From positions 1 to 22,383 of the forward strand of contig JAEYUX010000171.1 in the NCBI GenBank assembly GCA_023432235.1: a stretch of DNA of 22,383 nt, read 5' to 3'. The notes under the pieces were generated by a model. The model did not search any database. It saw only the letters and a program-made list of their open reading frames with translations, and was not told the DNA's origin. Shown one piece after another: positions 1-6,936 of the stretch. Numbering within the stretch: position 1 is the first letter of the stretch; each line of letters begins with the position of its first letter. The stretch comes from Actinomycetes bacterium (GTDB lineage Bacteria > Actinomycetota > Actinomycetes > Actinomycetales > Demequinaceae). Position numbers and translations under genes: made by a program.

Positions 1-405
1 AACAACAAGATCTATGCGCTCGGAGCGGGGTGGAACACGATCTTTGTCCGGGGCTTCCCCGCAATGCACCGCCGCCTCACCGTCGCCGCCGTGGTGCACG
101 TGCCATTCACCGACACGAATACGCCGCACCGCTTTGAATTGCGCCTCGAAACCGAAGACGGCAAGCCCTACCCCGTTGGTGTGCGGATGGGTGACGACGG
201 AAAGCCTGAACCGATCCCCGCGCTCGGCGGAGATTTCACTCTCGGTCGCCCGCCCGCGCTTGTCGATGGTGAAGAGCAGATCGCGTGTTTTGCTTTCGCA
301 GTCGACGGCATGCGCTTCCTCGAAGCGACAAAGTTCTCATGGATCATCTCGATCGACGGCGAAGAGGCAACGCGCCTGCCGATGCGCGTCCAACTCGCCC
401 AGTGA
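1..405 (+). CDS. DUF6941-like protein, 5' truncated by the window edge
   Basis: The frame is open from base 1 and reads NNKIYALGAGWNTIFVRGFP before the first ATG at position 64. The start therefore lies upstream of the window, and 134 residues are visible. The segment NNKIYALGAGWNTI, then a short-beta-strand pattern with PHRFELRLETEDGKP, resembles the DUF6941 family from memory. Those are small soluble proteins of unknown function, common in actinobacteria. There is no signal peptide or membrane segment in the visible part. A membrane-protein gene starts 20 bases downstream on the same strand, so they may be co-transcribed. The function is unknown. The reading frame is well supported by its codon pattern, but the family name is recall only. 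Confidence 0.75.
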   Translation, partial: NNKIYALGAGWNTIFVRGFPAMHRRLTVAAVVHVPFTDTNTPHRFELRLETEDGKPYPVGVRMGDDGKPEPIPALGGDFTLGRPPALVDGEEQIACFAFAVDGMRFLEATKFSWIISIDGEEATRLPMRVQLAQ

Positions 406-424
406 ACGCGAAAGTCGCCACGCG

Positions 425-841
425 ATGACAACGGCATTTCTTGATGTCATTTACCCCGGCGTCCTCATTGCCACCGGAGTGCTCTTCATTGCGGGGCTTG
501 CAAGCCTCGTGGTGATCCGCTTGCATAAGCCCCTCACGTGGGTGGTGTCGGGCTTTTGGGTCGTCACCGCTATTGAGGTGCTCGTCATCATTGGCGCTCT
601 TGTCACCGGCACGATCCCCGTTGTCATGACCGTGGGCTACATCCTCGCGGCGCTCGCCCTCTTGCCACTTCTCGGTATCGCGCGCCTCGGCGACCCCGAG
701 GCAGCGTCCGATGACCCCAACCGGCCCGTCCTGCAGCCAGACCAGATGGCTCGGGTTGACGGCGTCGCCGCGATGATCGTCGCGATCGCCGCCGCCGTTG
801 TCGCGTGGCGCGTCGCCGAGATCATCGAGGCTGCCGCGTGA
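425..841 (+). CDS. Small four-helix membrane protein, unknown function
   Basis: This predicts 138 residues from an ATG at 425. The frame stays open upstream to base 14 but has no other plausible start near the end of the preceding gene, and that upstream part overlaps the DUF6941-like gene out of frame. Four hydrophobic segments are visible, roughly residues 5-30, 38-62, 66-92 and 110-135. The loop between helices 3 and 4 is polar and proline-rich (DPEAASDDPNRPVLQPDQ). No catalytic motif is seen. Its last codons overlap the GTG start of the next membrane-protein gene by 4 bases (GTGA), which suggests coupled translation and perhaps a two-subunit membrane complex. I do not recognise the family. 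Confidence 0.75.
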   Translation: MTTAFLDVIYPGVLIATGVLFIAGLASLVVIRLHKPLTWVVSGFWVVTAIEVLVIIGALVTGTIPVVMTVGYILAALALLPLLGIARLGDPEAASDDPNRPVLQPDQMARVDGVAAMIVAIAAAVVAWRVAEIIEAAA

Positions 842-1227
842 ACGCACTTGCGCGCATCTCGCTGATCCTTGCTTACGCCGTCTTGGCGCTCGCGGCGATT
901 GGGCGTTCGACGTATCAAATCGCCACGAAGTTTGGCGATGCACCCCTTGCCTACTCGGTGTCGGCGCTGTCGGCCATTCTCTACCTTCTCATCGCGATTG
1001 CCTTGTGGAAGGGCAAGGAGCGCCTCGCACTCATCGGCACGAGCGTTGAGCTTGCCGGCGTCATCATCGTGGGAACCCTTGGCTACGTCGAGTCCTCGTG
1101 GTGGCCGGATGAGACCGTATGGACCGGTTACGGCTCCGCTTACGGGTGGGTGCCACTCGTGCTGCCAGTCCTCGCCCTGTGGGCGCTTCTCAGGTCGCGC
1201 CGCAGCACGCCGGTCCCCGCGTCCTAA
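838..1227 (+). CDS. Small membrane protein, unknown function, coupled to the preceding gene
   Basis: This predicts 129 residues from a GTG at 838 that overlaps the upstream stop codon (GTGA). Three or four hydrophobic helices are visible: about residues 5-22, 35-52, 58-75 and 98-118. An aromatic loop (SSWWPDETVWTGYGSAYGW) precedes the last helix and ends in a basic RSRRS tail. The helix and tail orientation would suit an inner-membrane protein with its C-terminus in the cytoplasm. It ends 3 bases before the stop of dgt, which converges from the other strand, and there is no obvious terminator between them. I do not recognise the family and see no enzyme motif. The pairing with the preceding gene is the best clue to its job. 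Confidence 0.75.
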   Translation: MNALARISLILAYAVLALAAIGRSTYQIATKFGDAPLAYSVSALSAILYLLIAIALWKGKERLALIGTSVELAGVIIVGTLGYVESSWWPDETVWTGYGSAYGWVPLVLPVLALWALLRSRRSTPVPAS

Positions 1228-1230
1228 ACG

Positions 1231-2502
1231 TCAGCGCTTGCGCGGTGTCGCCACGTACCGGTGGTGCCAGTCGTATGCGGACTTATCGGTGAGTGACGCC
1301 ACTTGATCCACTGCGAGGCGGAAGCGGGCAGCATCGTCCGACGCGTCGTTCCACGATGCCGCGAAGTGCGGCTCGAGCGCGTCGGGGCCCCGGGCAGCAA
1401 GCGCGTGAACAAGTTCGATGAGCCGCTGGCGCTGAGCACGATAAGCGGGCTTGCGCTCTCGCGGCGCCATGAGGAAGTGAACGGCGACGCCCTTGAGGAC
1501 GAGGATCTCCGCTTCCGTCTCCGGCGGGACGACAAGCGCGCCCTTGTGGCGAGTAAACGGACCAGGACCGTACGCGTCGTGGGTCGCGCGCGCAATGCTC
1601 ATCGCCATCCGTCCGATGAGCTGGCTCGTCATGTCTTTGAGAAGAGCGAGTGCGCGGTGCGAACCGTCATACTCCTCGGTCCACCACGGCTCGGCACGCA
1701 AGCGAGCTAACGCGTCGGCAAGCTCATCGCGCTCCCCTCGCCCGTACCACTCGTAGACGTGATCAAAGACTTCATTCGCCTGGCCCGGATCGCTCAGTAC
1801 GCGCAACGACACCTCGTTGTGGACGATCGAGTCCTCGACATCGTGCACTGAGTACGCGATGTCATCGGCGACATCCATCACCTGCGCCTCGAAACTGGGC
1901 GCCCGCGCAGGCGCACCGTCGCGAAGCCACGTGAAGACGTCGAGATCGTCCTCGTACACACCGAACTTGCGCGTCGGCTGCCCATCAGCCCGCTTTGGTG
2001 CTTCACTTTCTCGCCACGGATACTTCACGCTTGCGTCAAGGACGGCGCGGGTGAGGTTGAGGCCGACGCTGGCGCCAGTGACAGGGTCAACAGACTTCGG
2101 CTCAAGCCGGGTAAGCAGGCGTAAAGTCTGGGCGTTTCCTTCGAAGCCGCCAATATCGCGAGCAGCCTCGTCGAGAGCGCGTTCGCCATTGTGTCCAAAT
2201 GGCGGATGCCCGAGGTCATGAGCGAGGCAGGCCGCGTCCACAACGTCGGGATCACATCCAAGCGCCTTGCCGAGCCCGCGTCCCACTTGCGCCACTTCGA
2301 GCGAGTGCGTGAGCCGCGTGCGAACAAAGTCGCCGCTGCCTGCACCGAGGACCTGGGTCTTGGCACCAAGACGCCGTAAGGCGCTTGAGTGCACGATGCG
2401 CGCCCGGTCTCTCTCGAATGGCGTGCGCGCCGCCTGCTTGGGAGGTTCGGGGACAAAGCGCTCGACGTCCGCGAGGCTGTATCCGGGCGTCACGTCAGTC
2501 AC
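1231..2502 (-). CDS. dgt: Deoxyguanosinetriphosphate triphosphohydrolase-like HD-domain protein
   Basis: This is a 423-residue dNTP triphosphohydrolase of the HD superfamily. Such enzymes cut dNTPs to deoxynucleoside and tripolyphosphate and so control the dNTP pool in the cytoplasm. The N-terminal motif RRLGAKTQV (43-51) is followed by RTRLTHSLEVAQ (61-72, metal ligand H66) and ACLAHDLGHPPFGHNGE (91-107, the HD pair H95/D96 and H99, H104). The fourth metal ligand lies in VADDIAYSVHDVED (211-224). The length suits the deoxyguanosinetriphosphate triphosphohydrolase-like group found near dnaG in many actinobacteria. The start is a GTG at 2502. A TANNNT box ends 6 bases before it, so the transcript may be leaderless. 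Substrate preference cannot be read from the sequence. Confidence 0.93.
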   Translation of the reverse strand: MTDVTPGYSLADVERFVPEPPKQAARTPFERDRARIVHSSALRRLGAKTQVLGAGSGDFVRTRLTHSLEVAQVGRGLGKALGCDPDVVDAACLAHDLGHPPFGHNGERALDEAARDIGGFEGNAQTLRLLTRLEPKSVDPVTGASVGLNLTRAVLDASVKYPWRESEAPKRADGQPTRKFGVYEDDLDVFTWLRDGAPARAPSFEAQVMDVADDIAYSVHDVEDSIVHNEVSLRVLSDPGQANEVFDHVYEWYGRGERDELADALARLRAEPWWTEEYDGSHRALALLKDMTSQLIGRMAMSIARATHDAYGPGPFTRHKGALVVPPETEAEILVLKGVAVHFLMAPRERKPAYRAQRQRLIELVHALAARGPDALEPHFAASWNDASDDAARFRLAVDQVASLTDKSAYDWHHRYVATPRKR

Positions 2503-2508
2503 GCCTCG

Positions 2509-2514
2509 ATGCTA
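2509..2514 (-). promoter_or_regulatory. Possible -10 box of dgt (leaderless arrangement)
   Basis: Read on the minus strand, TAGCAT lies at 2514-2509 and fits the actinobacterial TANNNT -10 pattern. Six bases separate it from the GTG start of dgt at 2502, so transcription would begin at or next to the start codon. No good -35 hexamer is seen 17 bases upstream. The call rests on the -10 match and spacing only. Confidence 0.35.
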
Positions 2515-2530
2515 TCCGTCCGGCGCGAGT

Positions 2531-2550
2531 GAATGGGCTTCTCCCCATTC
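2531..2550 (-). terminator. Perfect 7-bp hairpin between the 153-aa gene and dgt
   Basis: The arms GAATGGG (2531-2537) and CCCATTC (2544-2550) enclose a 6-base loop. The hairpin lies 8 bases past the stop of the 153-aa gene and upstream of dgt, on the transcribed minus strand. There is no T-tract after it. It could be a weak terminator of the glyS-dusB unit, an RNA-stability stem, or part of the dgt control region. Confidence 0.35.
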
Positions 2551-2558
2551 GCCACGCC

Positions 2559-3020
2559 CTATCCGAGTGGCTGGGCCCCTGAGCGCCGGTAGCGCTCGAG
2601 TTCGACAAGCACCTCCGTTAGTACGGGACCGAGCGCGCGTCGCACCGCTGCACCGCGCCCGAACGAGTCGTTGCTTGCGCCGCCAAATCCCGGCAACGCC
2701 TCAAGGAGGGAGACGACGAAGAGGTGGCGGAGCGCCTCCGAACCGAGCGTGTACCCAGTGTCGAGAATCTGGGTCGCCTCCATGAGGTCGGACGGCGCTT
2801 CGGCCACCGAGTCGAGGAGCCATTCGAGAACGTCATCCATCAACAAGTGCGGCAGCATTTCGCCCTGGGTTTCGACCAGGTGTTGAGCGAGAGTCTCGCG
2901 CAGCGGCGGCACGCGGTACGCGAGGTGCCCAAAGAAGGCGACGATCTCGGCATACCTGGGCCGCGCCTCGGGTTCGTGGTCGAATACGTCGCTCGTGTCG
3001 GGACTTCCCTCATTGCCCAT
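2559..3020 (-). CDS. Uncharacterised 153-aa soluble protein
   Basis: This is a soluble, acidic, mostly helical protein with no signal peptide or membrane segment. The best-marked stretch is QGEMLPHLLMDDVLEWLLDS (about residues 52-71), followed by a helical half ending LGPVLTEVLVELERYRRSG. The LPHLLMDDVxxW pattern recalls small DUF7674-type proteins, but that is memory only, and no function is implied. It starts 18 bases after the dusB stop on the same strand and has only a weak ribosome-binding site. It is most likely the last gene of the glyS-yibEF-dusB unit, because a hairpin follows its stop. No active-site signature is visible. Confidence 0.7.
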   Translation of the reverse strand: MGNEGSPDTSDVFDHEPEARPRYAEIVAFFGHLAYRVPPLRETLAQHLVETQGEMLPHLLMDDVLEWLLDSVAEAPSDLMEATQILDTGYTLGSEALRHLFVVSLLEALPGFGGASNDSFGRGAAVRRALGPVLTEVLVELERYRRSGAQPLG

Positions 3021-3038
3021 GCGCCGAGCGTAGCGGCG

Positions 3039-4214
3039 CTATCCGCCGGAAACTGAGAGTTCCGCCTCTTGCAATCGCCGCTCAAGGTCCGGCGTGATGT
3101 CACGGGTGTCGAGCCACCCTTCCGGGCAGGCGGGCTGACGCGCGGTGCCCTGACGCCCCCGCGGTCCCTCGGCATCGTGCCCGGGATACGGGGAGTCAAG
3201 GTCCATCGAGTCAAGCAAAGCGCGCAACTGCGGGAGGGACTCGACGAGCCCAAGGTCGCGACGCGTCTCGCCACCAACCGGGTATCCCTTGAGGTACCAC
3301 GCCATATGCTTGCGGATCTCTCGCATTGCACGGCCTTCGTCGCCGTCAAAGTGATCCACCATCAACTCACCGTGACGGTAGATCGTGTTCGCCACGTGAC
3401 CAAGGCCGGGCCGGATCCGCTCGGGCCTGCCGTCGAAAGCAGCCTGGAGATCAGCGAACAGCCACGGTCGGCCCATGCATCCTCGTCCTACGACCACACC
3501 GTCGCAGCCGGTCTGTTCGACCATCGCGACGGCGTCCTCAGCCGCCCAAATGTCGCCGTTGCCCAGAACCGGGACCGTGCGGACAGCCTCCTTGAGGCGC
3601 GAAATCGCGTCCCAGTCCGCATGGCCGCTGTAGTAATCGGCAGCAGTCCGCGCATGGAGAGCGACCGCCGCCGCGCCTTCGCGCTCGGCCATCTGACCCG
3701 CGTCGAGGTAGGTGAGATGGTTGTCGTCAACGCCTTTGCGCATCTTGACGGTGACGGGGATCCCGTAGGGCTCTGCGGCACGCACCGCCGCGCGGACGAT
3801 GTCGCGGAACAGGTCACGTTTCCACGGCAGCACGGCGCCCCCGCCTTTGCGAGTGACCTTGGGAACGGGACAACCAAAGTTCATGTCGATGTGGTCGGCG
3901 AGATCTTCCGCGGCAAGCATCCGCACGGCCGCGCCGATCGTTGCCGGATCAACGCCATACACCTGGACGGAGCGCGGCGTCTCGTCGGGATCATGAGCGA
4001 TGATGCGGAGGCTTTCAGGCGTGCGCTCCACAAGCGCTCGCGACGTCACCATCTCGGCGACGTACAACCCGCCGCCATGCTCCCGGCACAAGCGCCGGAA
4101 GGCCGCATTTGTCACTCCCGCCATCGGCGCGAGCACCACGGGAGTCTCGACGCGCAAGGGGCCAATCTGCAATGGCGGCAGCAGGCGACTTGGCGCGGAG
4201 GTGGGGACGTTCAT
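3039..4214 (-). CDS. dusB: tRNA-dihydrouridine synthase
   Basis: This is a 391-residue FMN-dependent enzyme that reduces specific uridines in the tRNA D-loop to dihydrouridine using NADPH. The TIM-barrel opening VVLAPMAGVTNAAFRRLC (27-43) holds the flavin-binding start. The catalytic cysteine is C115 in HIDMNFGCPVPKV. The VKMRKG lysine at 158, LHAR at 186-189 and the phosphate-binding GNGDI (218-222) and VGRGCMGRPWLF (242-253) complete the pattern. The C-terminal helical domain (about 290-391) carries the usual H-MAWYLKGYP-G motif. The ATG overlaps the stop of the upstream YibE/F gene by 4 bases, so the two are probably coupled. The B subgroup is the usual name for this actinobacterial gene, but the target position in tRNA is inferred. 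Confidence 0.95.
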   Translation of the reverse strand: MNVPTSAPSRLLPPLQIGPLRVETPVVLAPMAGVTNAAFRRLCREHGGGLYVAEMVTSRALVERTPESLRIIAHDPDETPRSVQVYGVDPATIGAAVRMLAAEDLADHIDMNFGCPVPKVTRKGGGAVLPWKRDLFRDIVRAAVRAAEPYGIPVTVKMRKGVDDNHLTYLDAGQMAEREGAAAVALHARTAADYYSGHADWDAISRLKEAVRTVPVLGNGDIWAAEDAVAMVEQTGCDGVVVGRGCMGRPWLFADLQAAFDGRPERIRPGLGHVANTIYRHGELMVDHFDGDEGRAMREIRKHMAWYLKGYPVGGETRRDLGLVESLPQLRALLDSMDLDSPYPGHDAEGPRGRQGTARQPACPEGWLDTRDITPDLERRLQEAELSVSGG

Positions 4215-5425
4215 TCCTCCATTGTCGCCGAAGACTCGTCGTCGATCTGTTCGGCAACCTGCGCTGCCACTTGAGCGGCGACCTGAGCTGTCGCCCGCGC
4301 AGGTGCCTTCACCGAATCGCCCGCGACAACAAGCGCCCCAATGAGCGTGGTGAGCGGTACCGCAAGCACAAGGCCGATTGACCCGACCAACGTGCGCACC
4401 ACTTCTTCAGCAATATCCGATGAGCTGAGAGTGACACCAAGGCCGTGCCCGTAGAGCGAGATGAACATGAGGGTAGGCAGAGCGGCTCCAACGTACGCGA
4501 ATGCGATCGTGTAGACCGTCGAGGCAATGTGGTCTCGACCAATTCGCATGCCGCGCACAAAGAGGGACCACCAGTTGAGGTCCGGCCGCGCGGTTCGCAG
4601 TTCCCATACGGCCGACGCTTGAGTCACCGTCACGTCGTTGAGCACCCCGAGCCCCGCGAGGACGATGCCGCACACAACGATGCCCTGGAGCGACACTCCC
4701 CTATTGAAGAGTTCGAGGTGAGCGCCGTCCTCACTCCAAAATCCCAACAGTTTGCTTGATGACACCGCCCACATCGCGAGAGCGGCGGTGACGGCGAGGC
4801 CAGCGAGTGTGCCGAGGTAGGCAGTGGTGGTCCGCGCATTTGGTCCGTGCGCGAGATAAAGGAGCACAAAGAGTGCACCGGCCCCCGTGACGAGTCCGAT
4901 GACCAAAGCGTTGCCGCCCCCAAAAAGCGCCGGCACCGTGAAGAACATGACGATGCCAAAGGCCGCAATGAGGCCGAGCAGCGCCCCCAGCCCGCGCCAC
5001 CATGCGACAGCGACGACGAGTACGACGTAAATGATCGCGAGCACGATCATCGACGCTCCGCGCTCATAGTCGGAAAACCCGAGTTGACCGTCGGGAAGCT
5101 CAAGCGCGCGAACGGTATCCCCTACTGCGAGGGGCAGCGTCGGGTCATCGAGCGTAGCCATCGGCCGCTCGCCGAGTTCCTCCTCGCCATCGATTGTGGC
5201 GAGAACGGTGCCGTCGGCCTCCACCTCGGTGATCGTCGCGTACACCCAACGCGAGTCCTCATCGGCTGACGGAATCGATCCAAAGAAGCTGAAGTCCTGT
5301 GGCCACACCGATGCAGCGCCAAGTGCGGTGAAGAACACCACGACGCCCACCACGATCGACAGGATCGTCGTGACTCGCTCCGTGGCGCGTGGCCGCTCAC
5401 CATCGTGAACGTGTCCGACACCCAC
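4211..5425 (-). CDS. YibE/F-family multi-pass membrane protein
   Basis: This predicts 404 residues from a GTG at 5425, 8 bases after glyS ends. One N-terminal helix (19-40) is followed by an extracytoplasmic beta-rich domain (about 41-122, with TITEVEADGTVLATIDGEEE). Seven or so helices then run between 123 and 370. The family core motifs are visible: the segment GLGVLNDVTVTQASAVWEL (258-276), the block RGMRIGRDHIASTVYTIAFAYVGAALP (291-317), and a conserved LYGHG near 325. The biochemical role of YibE/F proteins is not established. The cytoplasmic tail holds a short repeat, AQVAAQVAAQVAEQ (380-393). In actinobacteria this gene is often found beside glyS and dusB, which is also the case here. 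Confidence 0.9.
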   Translation of the reverse strand: MGVGHVHDGERPRATERVTTILSIVVGVVVFFTALGAASVWPQDFSFFGSIPSADEDSRWVYATITEVEADGTVLATIDGEEELGERPMATLDDPTLPLAVGDTVRALELPDGQLGFSDYERGASMIVLAIIYVVLVVAVAWWRGLGALLGLIAAFGIVMFFTVPALFGGGNALVIGLVTGAGALFVLLYLAHGPNARTTTAYLGTLAGLAVTAALAMWAVSSSKLLGFWSEDGAHLELFNRGVSLQGIVVCGIVLAGLGVLNDVTVTQASAVWELRTARPDLNWWSLFVRGMRIGRDHIASTVYTIAFAYVGAALPTLMFISLYGHGLGVTLSSSDIAEEVVRTLVGSIGLVLAVPLTTLIGALVVAGDSVKAPARATAQVAAQVAAQVAEQIDDESSATMEE

Positions 5426-5433
5426 GGCGCGAC

Positions 5434-6813
5434 CTACGCCCCGAGCAGACGCTCTGCGAGGTACGTCTTCACGTTGTCGAGAGAAACGCGCTCCTGCTGC
5501 ATCGAGTCACGATCGCGAATCGTCACCGCCTGGTCATCCTTCGTTTCGAAGTCAACCGTGATGCAGTACGGGGTCCCGACTTCGTCCTGGCGGCGGTAGC
5601 GCTTGCCGATGGACTGCGTGACGTCAATTTCCACGTTCCAGAACTGACGCAACTCCTTGGCCAAAGCGTCGGCCGTAGGAACGAGCTCTTCCGACTTGGA
5701 CAAGGGCAGCACGGCGGCCTTGACCGGCGCGAGGCGAGGATCAAGGTTGAGCACCGTGCGCTTCTCGGTGCCACCCTTTGCCGTGGGCACGTCCTCCTCG
5801 ATATAGGCCTCGACGAGGAACGCCATGAGCGAGCGAGACAAGCCGGCAGCAGGTTCGATCACGTACGGGTAGTAGCGCTCGTTTGTCGCAGGGTCGAGGT
5901 AGCTGAGGTCCTTGCCCGACTTCTCCGAGTGCGTCTTCAGGTCGAAGTCAGTGCGGTTCGCGATTCCTTCAAGCTCGCCGAACTCGCTGCCCTGGAAGCC
6001 GAAGCGATACTCAATGTCAACGGTTCGCTTCGAGTAGTGCGAGAGCTTCTCTTTCGGGTGCTCATAGAGGCGGAGGTTGTCGCGCGCGATGCCGAGCCCG
6101 ACGTACCACTCCATCCGCTCGTTGATCCAGCGCTCGTGCCAATCCTCGTCAGTGCCGGGGACCACAAAGAACTCCATCTCCATCTGCTCGAACTCGCGAG
6201 TGCGGAAGATGAAGTTGCCGGGGGTGATCTCGTTGCGGAAGGACTTGCCCACCTGGGCGATGCCAAACGGTGGCCGCATGCGCGCCGACCGCATGACGTT
6301 CTCAAAGTTGACGAAGATGCCTTGCGCGGTTTCTGGGCGCAAATAATGCAGTCCGGAATCGTCCGACGCTGCGCCGAGGTACGTGCGCAAGAGTCCATTG
6401 AACATTTTCGGCTCGGTCCACTGACCACGAGTGCCGCAGTTTGCACAGGCAATCTCGTCGAGGCCCCCTTGGGGCGCCCGCCCCTTCTTCTCCTCGAACT
6501 CCTCAAGCAGGTGGTCCTCGCGGAAGCGCTTGTGGCAGCCAAGGCACTCAACGAGCGGATCCACGAACGCCTCAACGTGACCTGAGGCTTGCCACACCTG
6601 GGTGGGAAGAATGACTGACGAGTCAAGGCCCACGATGTCGTCGCGGCTCGTCACCATCGCACGCCACCATTGGCGCTTGATGTTCTCCTTGAGTTCGACT
6701 CCTAGCGGTCCGTAGTCCCACGCGGAACGGGTGCCGCCGTAGATCTCGCCGCAGGGAAACACGAAACCGCGCCGCTTGGCGAGGGAAATGACGTCATCGA
6801 GGCGCGTGGCCAT
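5434..6813 (-). CDS. glyS: Glycyl-tRNA synthetase, dimeric class II type
   Basis: This is a 459-residue enzyme that charges tRNA-Gly in the cytoplasm. It is the single-chain alpha2 form, not the bacterial alpha/beta tetramer. The N-terminus GFVFPCGEIYGGTRSAWDYGPLG (16-38) is typical. A zinc-binding insertion has C90-x2-C93 and C123-x2-C126. The glycine-recognition and motif 2 region RPETAQGIFVNF (159-170) and FRNEITPGNFIFRTREFEQMEMEFF (192-216) follow. The C-terminal anticodon-binding domain begins near LDPRLAPVKAAVLPLSK, and the motif GTPYCITVDFETKDDQAVTIRDRDS closes the protein. An AGGAGA ribosome-binding site at 6826-6821 sits 7 bases before the ATG and fixes the start. It appears to be the first gene of the unit running to dusB and the 153-aa gene. 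I see no T-box leader. Confidence 0.97.
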   Translation of the reverse strand: MATRLDDVISLAKRRGFVFPCGEIYGGTRSAWDYGPLGVELKENIKRQWWRAMVTSRDDIVGLDSSVILPTQVWQASGHVEAFVDPLVECLGCHKRFREDHLLEEFEEKKGRAPQGGLDEIACANCGTRGQWTEPKMFNGLLRTYLGAASDDSGLHYLRPETAQGIFVNFENVMRSARMRPPFGIAQVGKSFRNEITPGNFIFRTREFEQMEMEFFVVPGTDEDWHERWINERMEWYVGLGIARDNLRLYEHPKEKLSHYSKRTVDIEYRFGFQGSEFGELEGIANRTDFDLKTHSEKSGKDLSYLDPATNERYYPYVIEPAAGLSRSLMAFLVEAYIEEDVPTAKGGTEKRTVLNLDPRLAPVKAAVLPLSKSEELVPTADALAKELRQFWNVEIDVTQSIGKRYRRQDEVGTPYCITVDFETKDDQAVTIRDRDSMQQERVSLDNVKTYLAERLLGA

Positions 6814-6854
6814 GGTGAACTCTCCTGGGTTGAAGGTCGCCTGAGTTGGTGGTC

Positions 6855-6860
6855 AGTCTA
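6855..6860 (-). promoter_or_regulatory. Possible -10 box of glyS
   Basis: TAGACT read on the minus strand at 6860-6855 fits the TANNNT pattern. It lies about 40 bases before the glyS ATG, leaving room for a short leader with the AGGAGA ribosome-binding site. The best -35 candidate, GCAGTT at 6884-6879 with an 18-base spacer, is weak. The neighbouring znu promoter points the other way from the same 87-base gap. Confidence 0.35.
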
Positions 6861-6900
6861 GTCCGCGTGAGCGGCGCGAACTGCCTCGCAGCACTCCTAG

Positions 6901-6929
6901 TTGACAATGATTCTCATTTCCCATAACTT
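6901..6929 (+). promoter_or_regulatory. znu operon promoter with embedded Zur-type operator
   Basis: A consensus -35 TTGACA (6901-6906) and a -10 TAACTT (6924-6929) are separated by exactly 17 bases. The spacer holds a perfect 5-3-5 palindrome, AATGA-TTC-TCATT (6906-6918), which matches the AT-rich Fur/Zur box style. A zur gene lies in the same operon, so Zur binding here would block RNA polymerase when zinc is sufficient. The predicted transcription start falls at about 6936-6937, on the znuA ATG. Confidence 0.85.
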
Positions 6930-6936
6930 CTCCCTT

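Noticed and set aside
6814..6900. T-box riboswitch before glyS
   Set aside because: The gap is only 87 bases, holds a promoter-like -10 and an ordinary ribosome-binding site, and lacks a T-box sequence or specifier stem.
6901..6936. TTG at 6901 as the znuA start
   Set aside because: The TTG is part of a consensus -35 box with a correctly spaced -10, and the added residues would spoil the lipoprotein signal peptide. The ATG at 6937 fits better.
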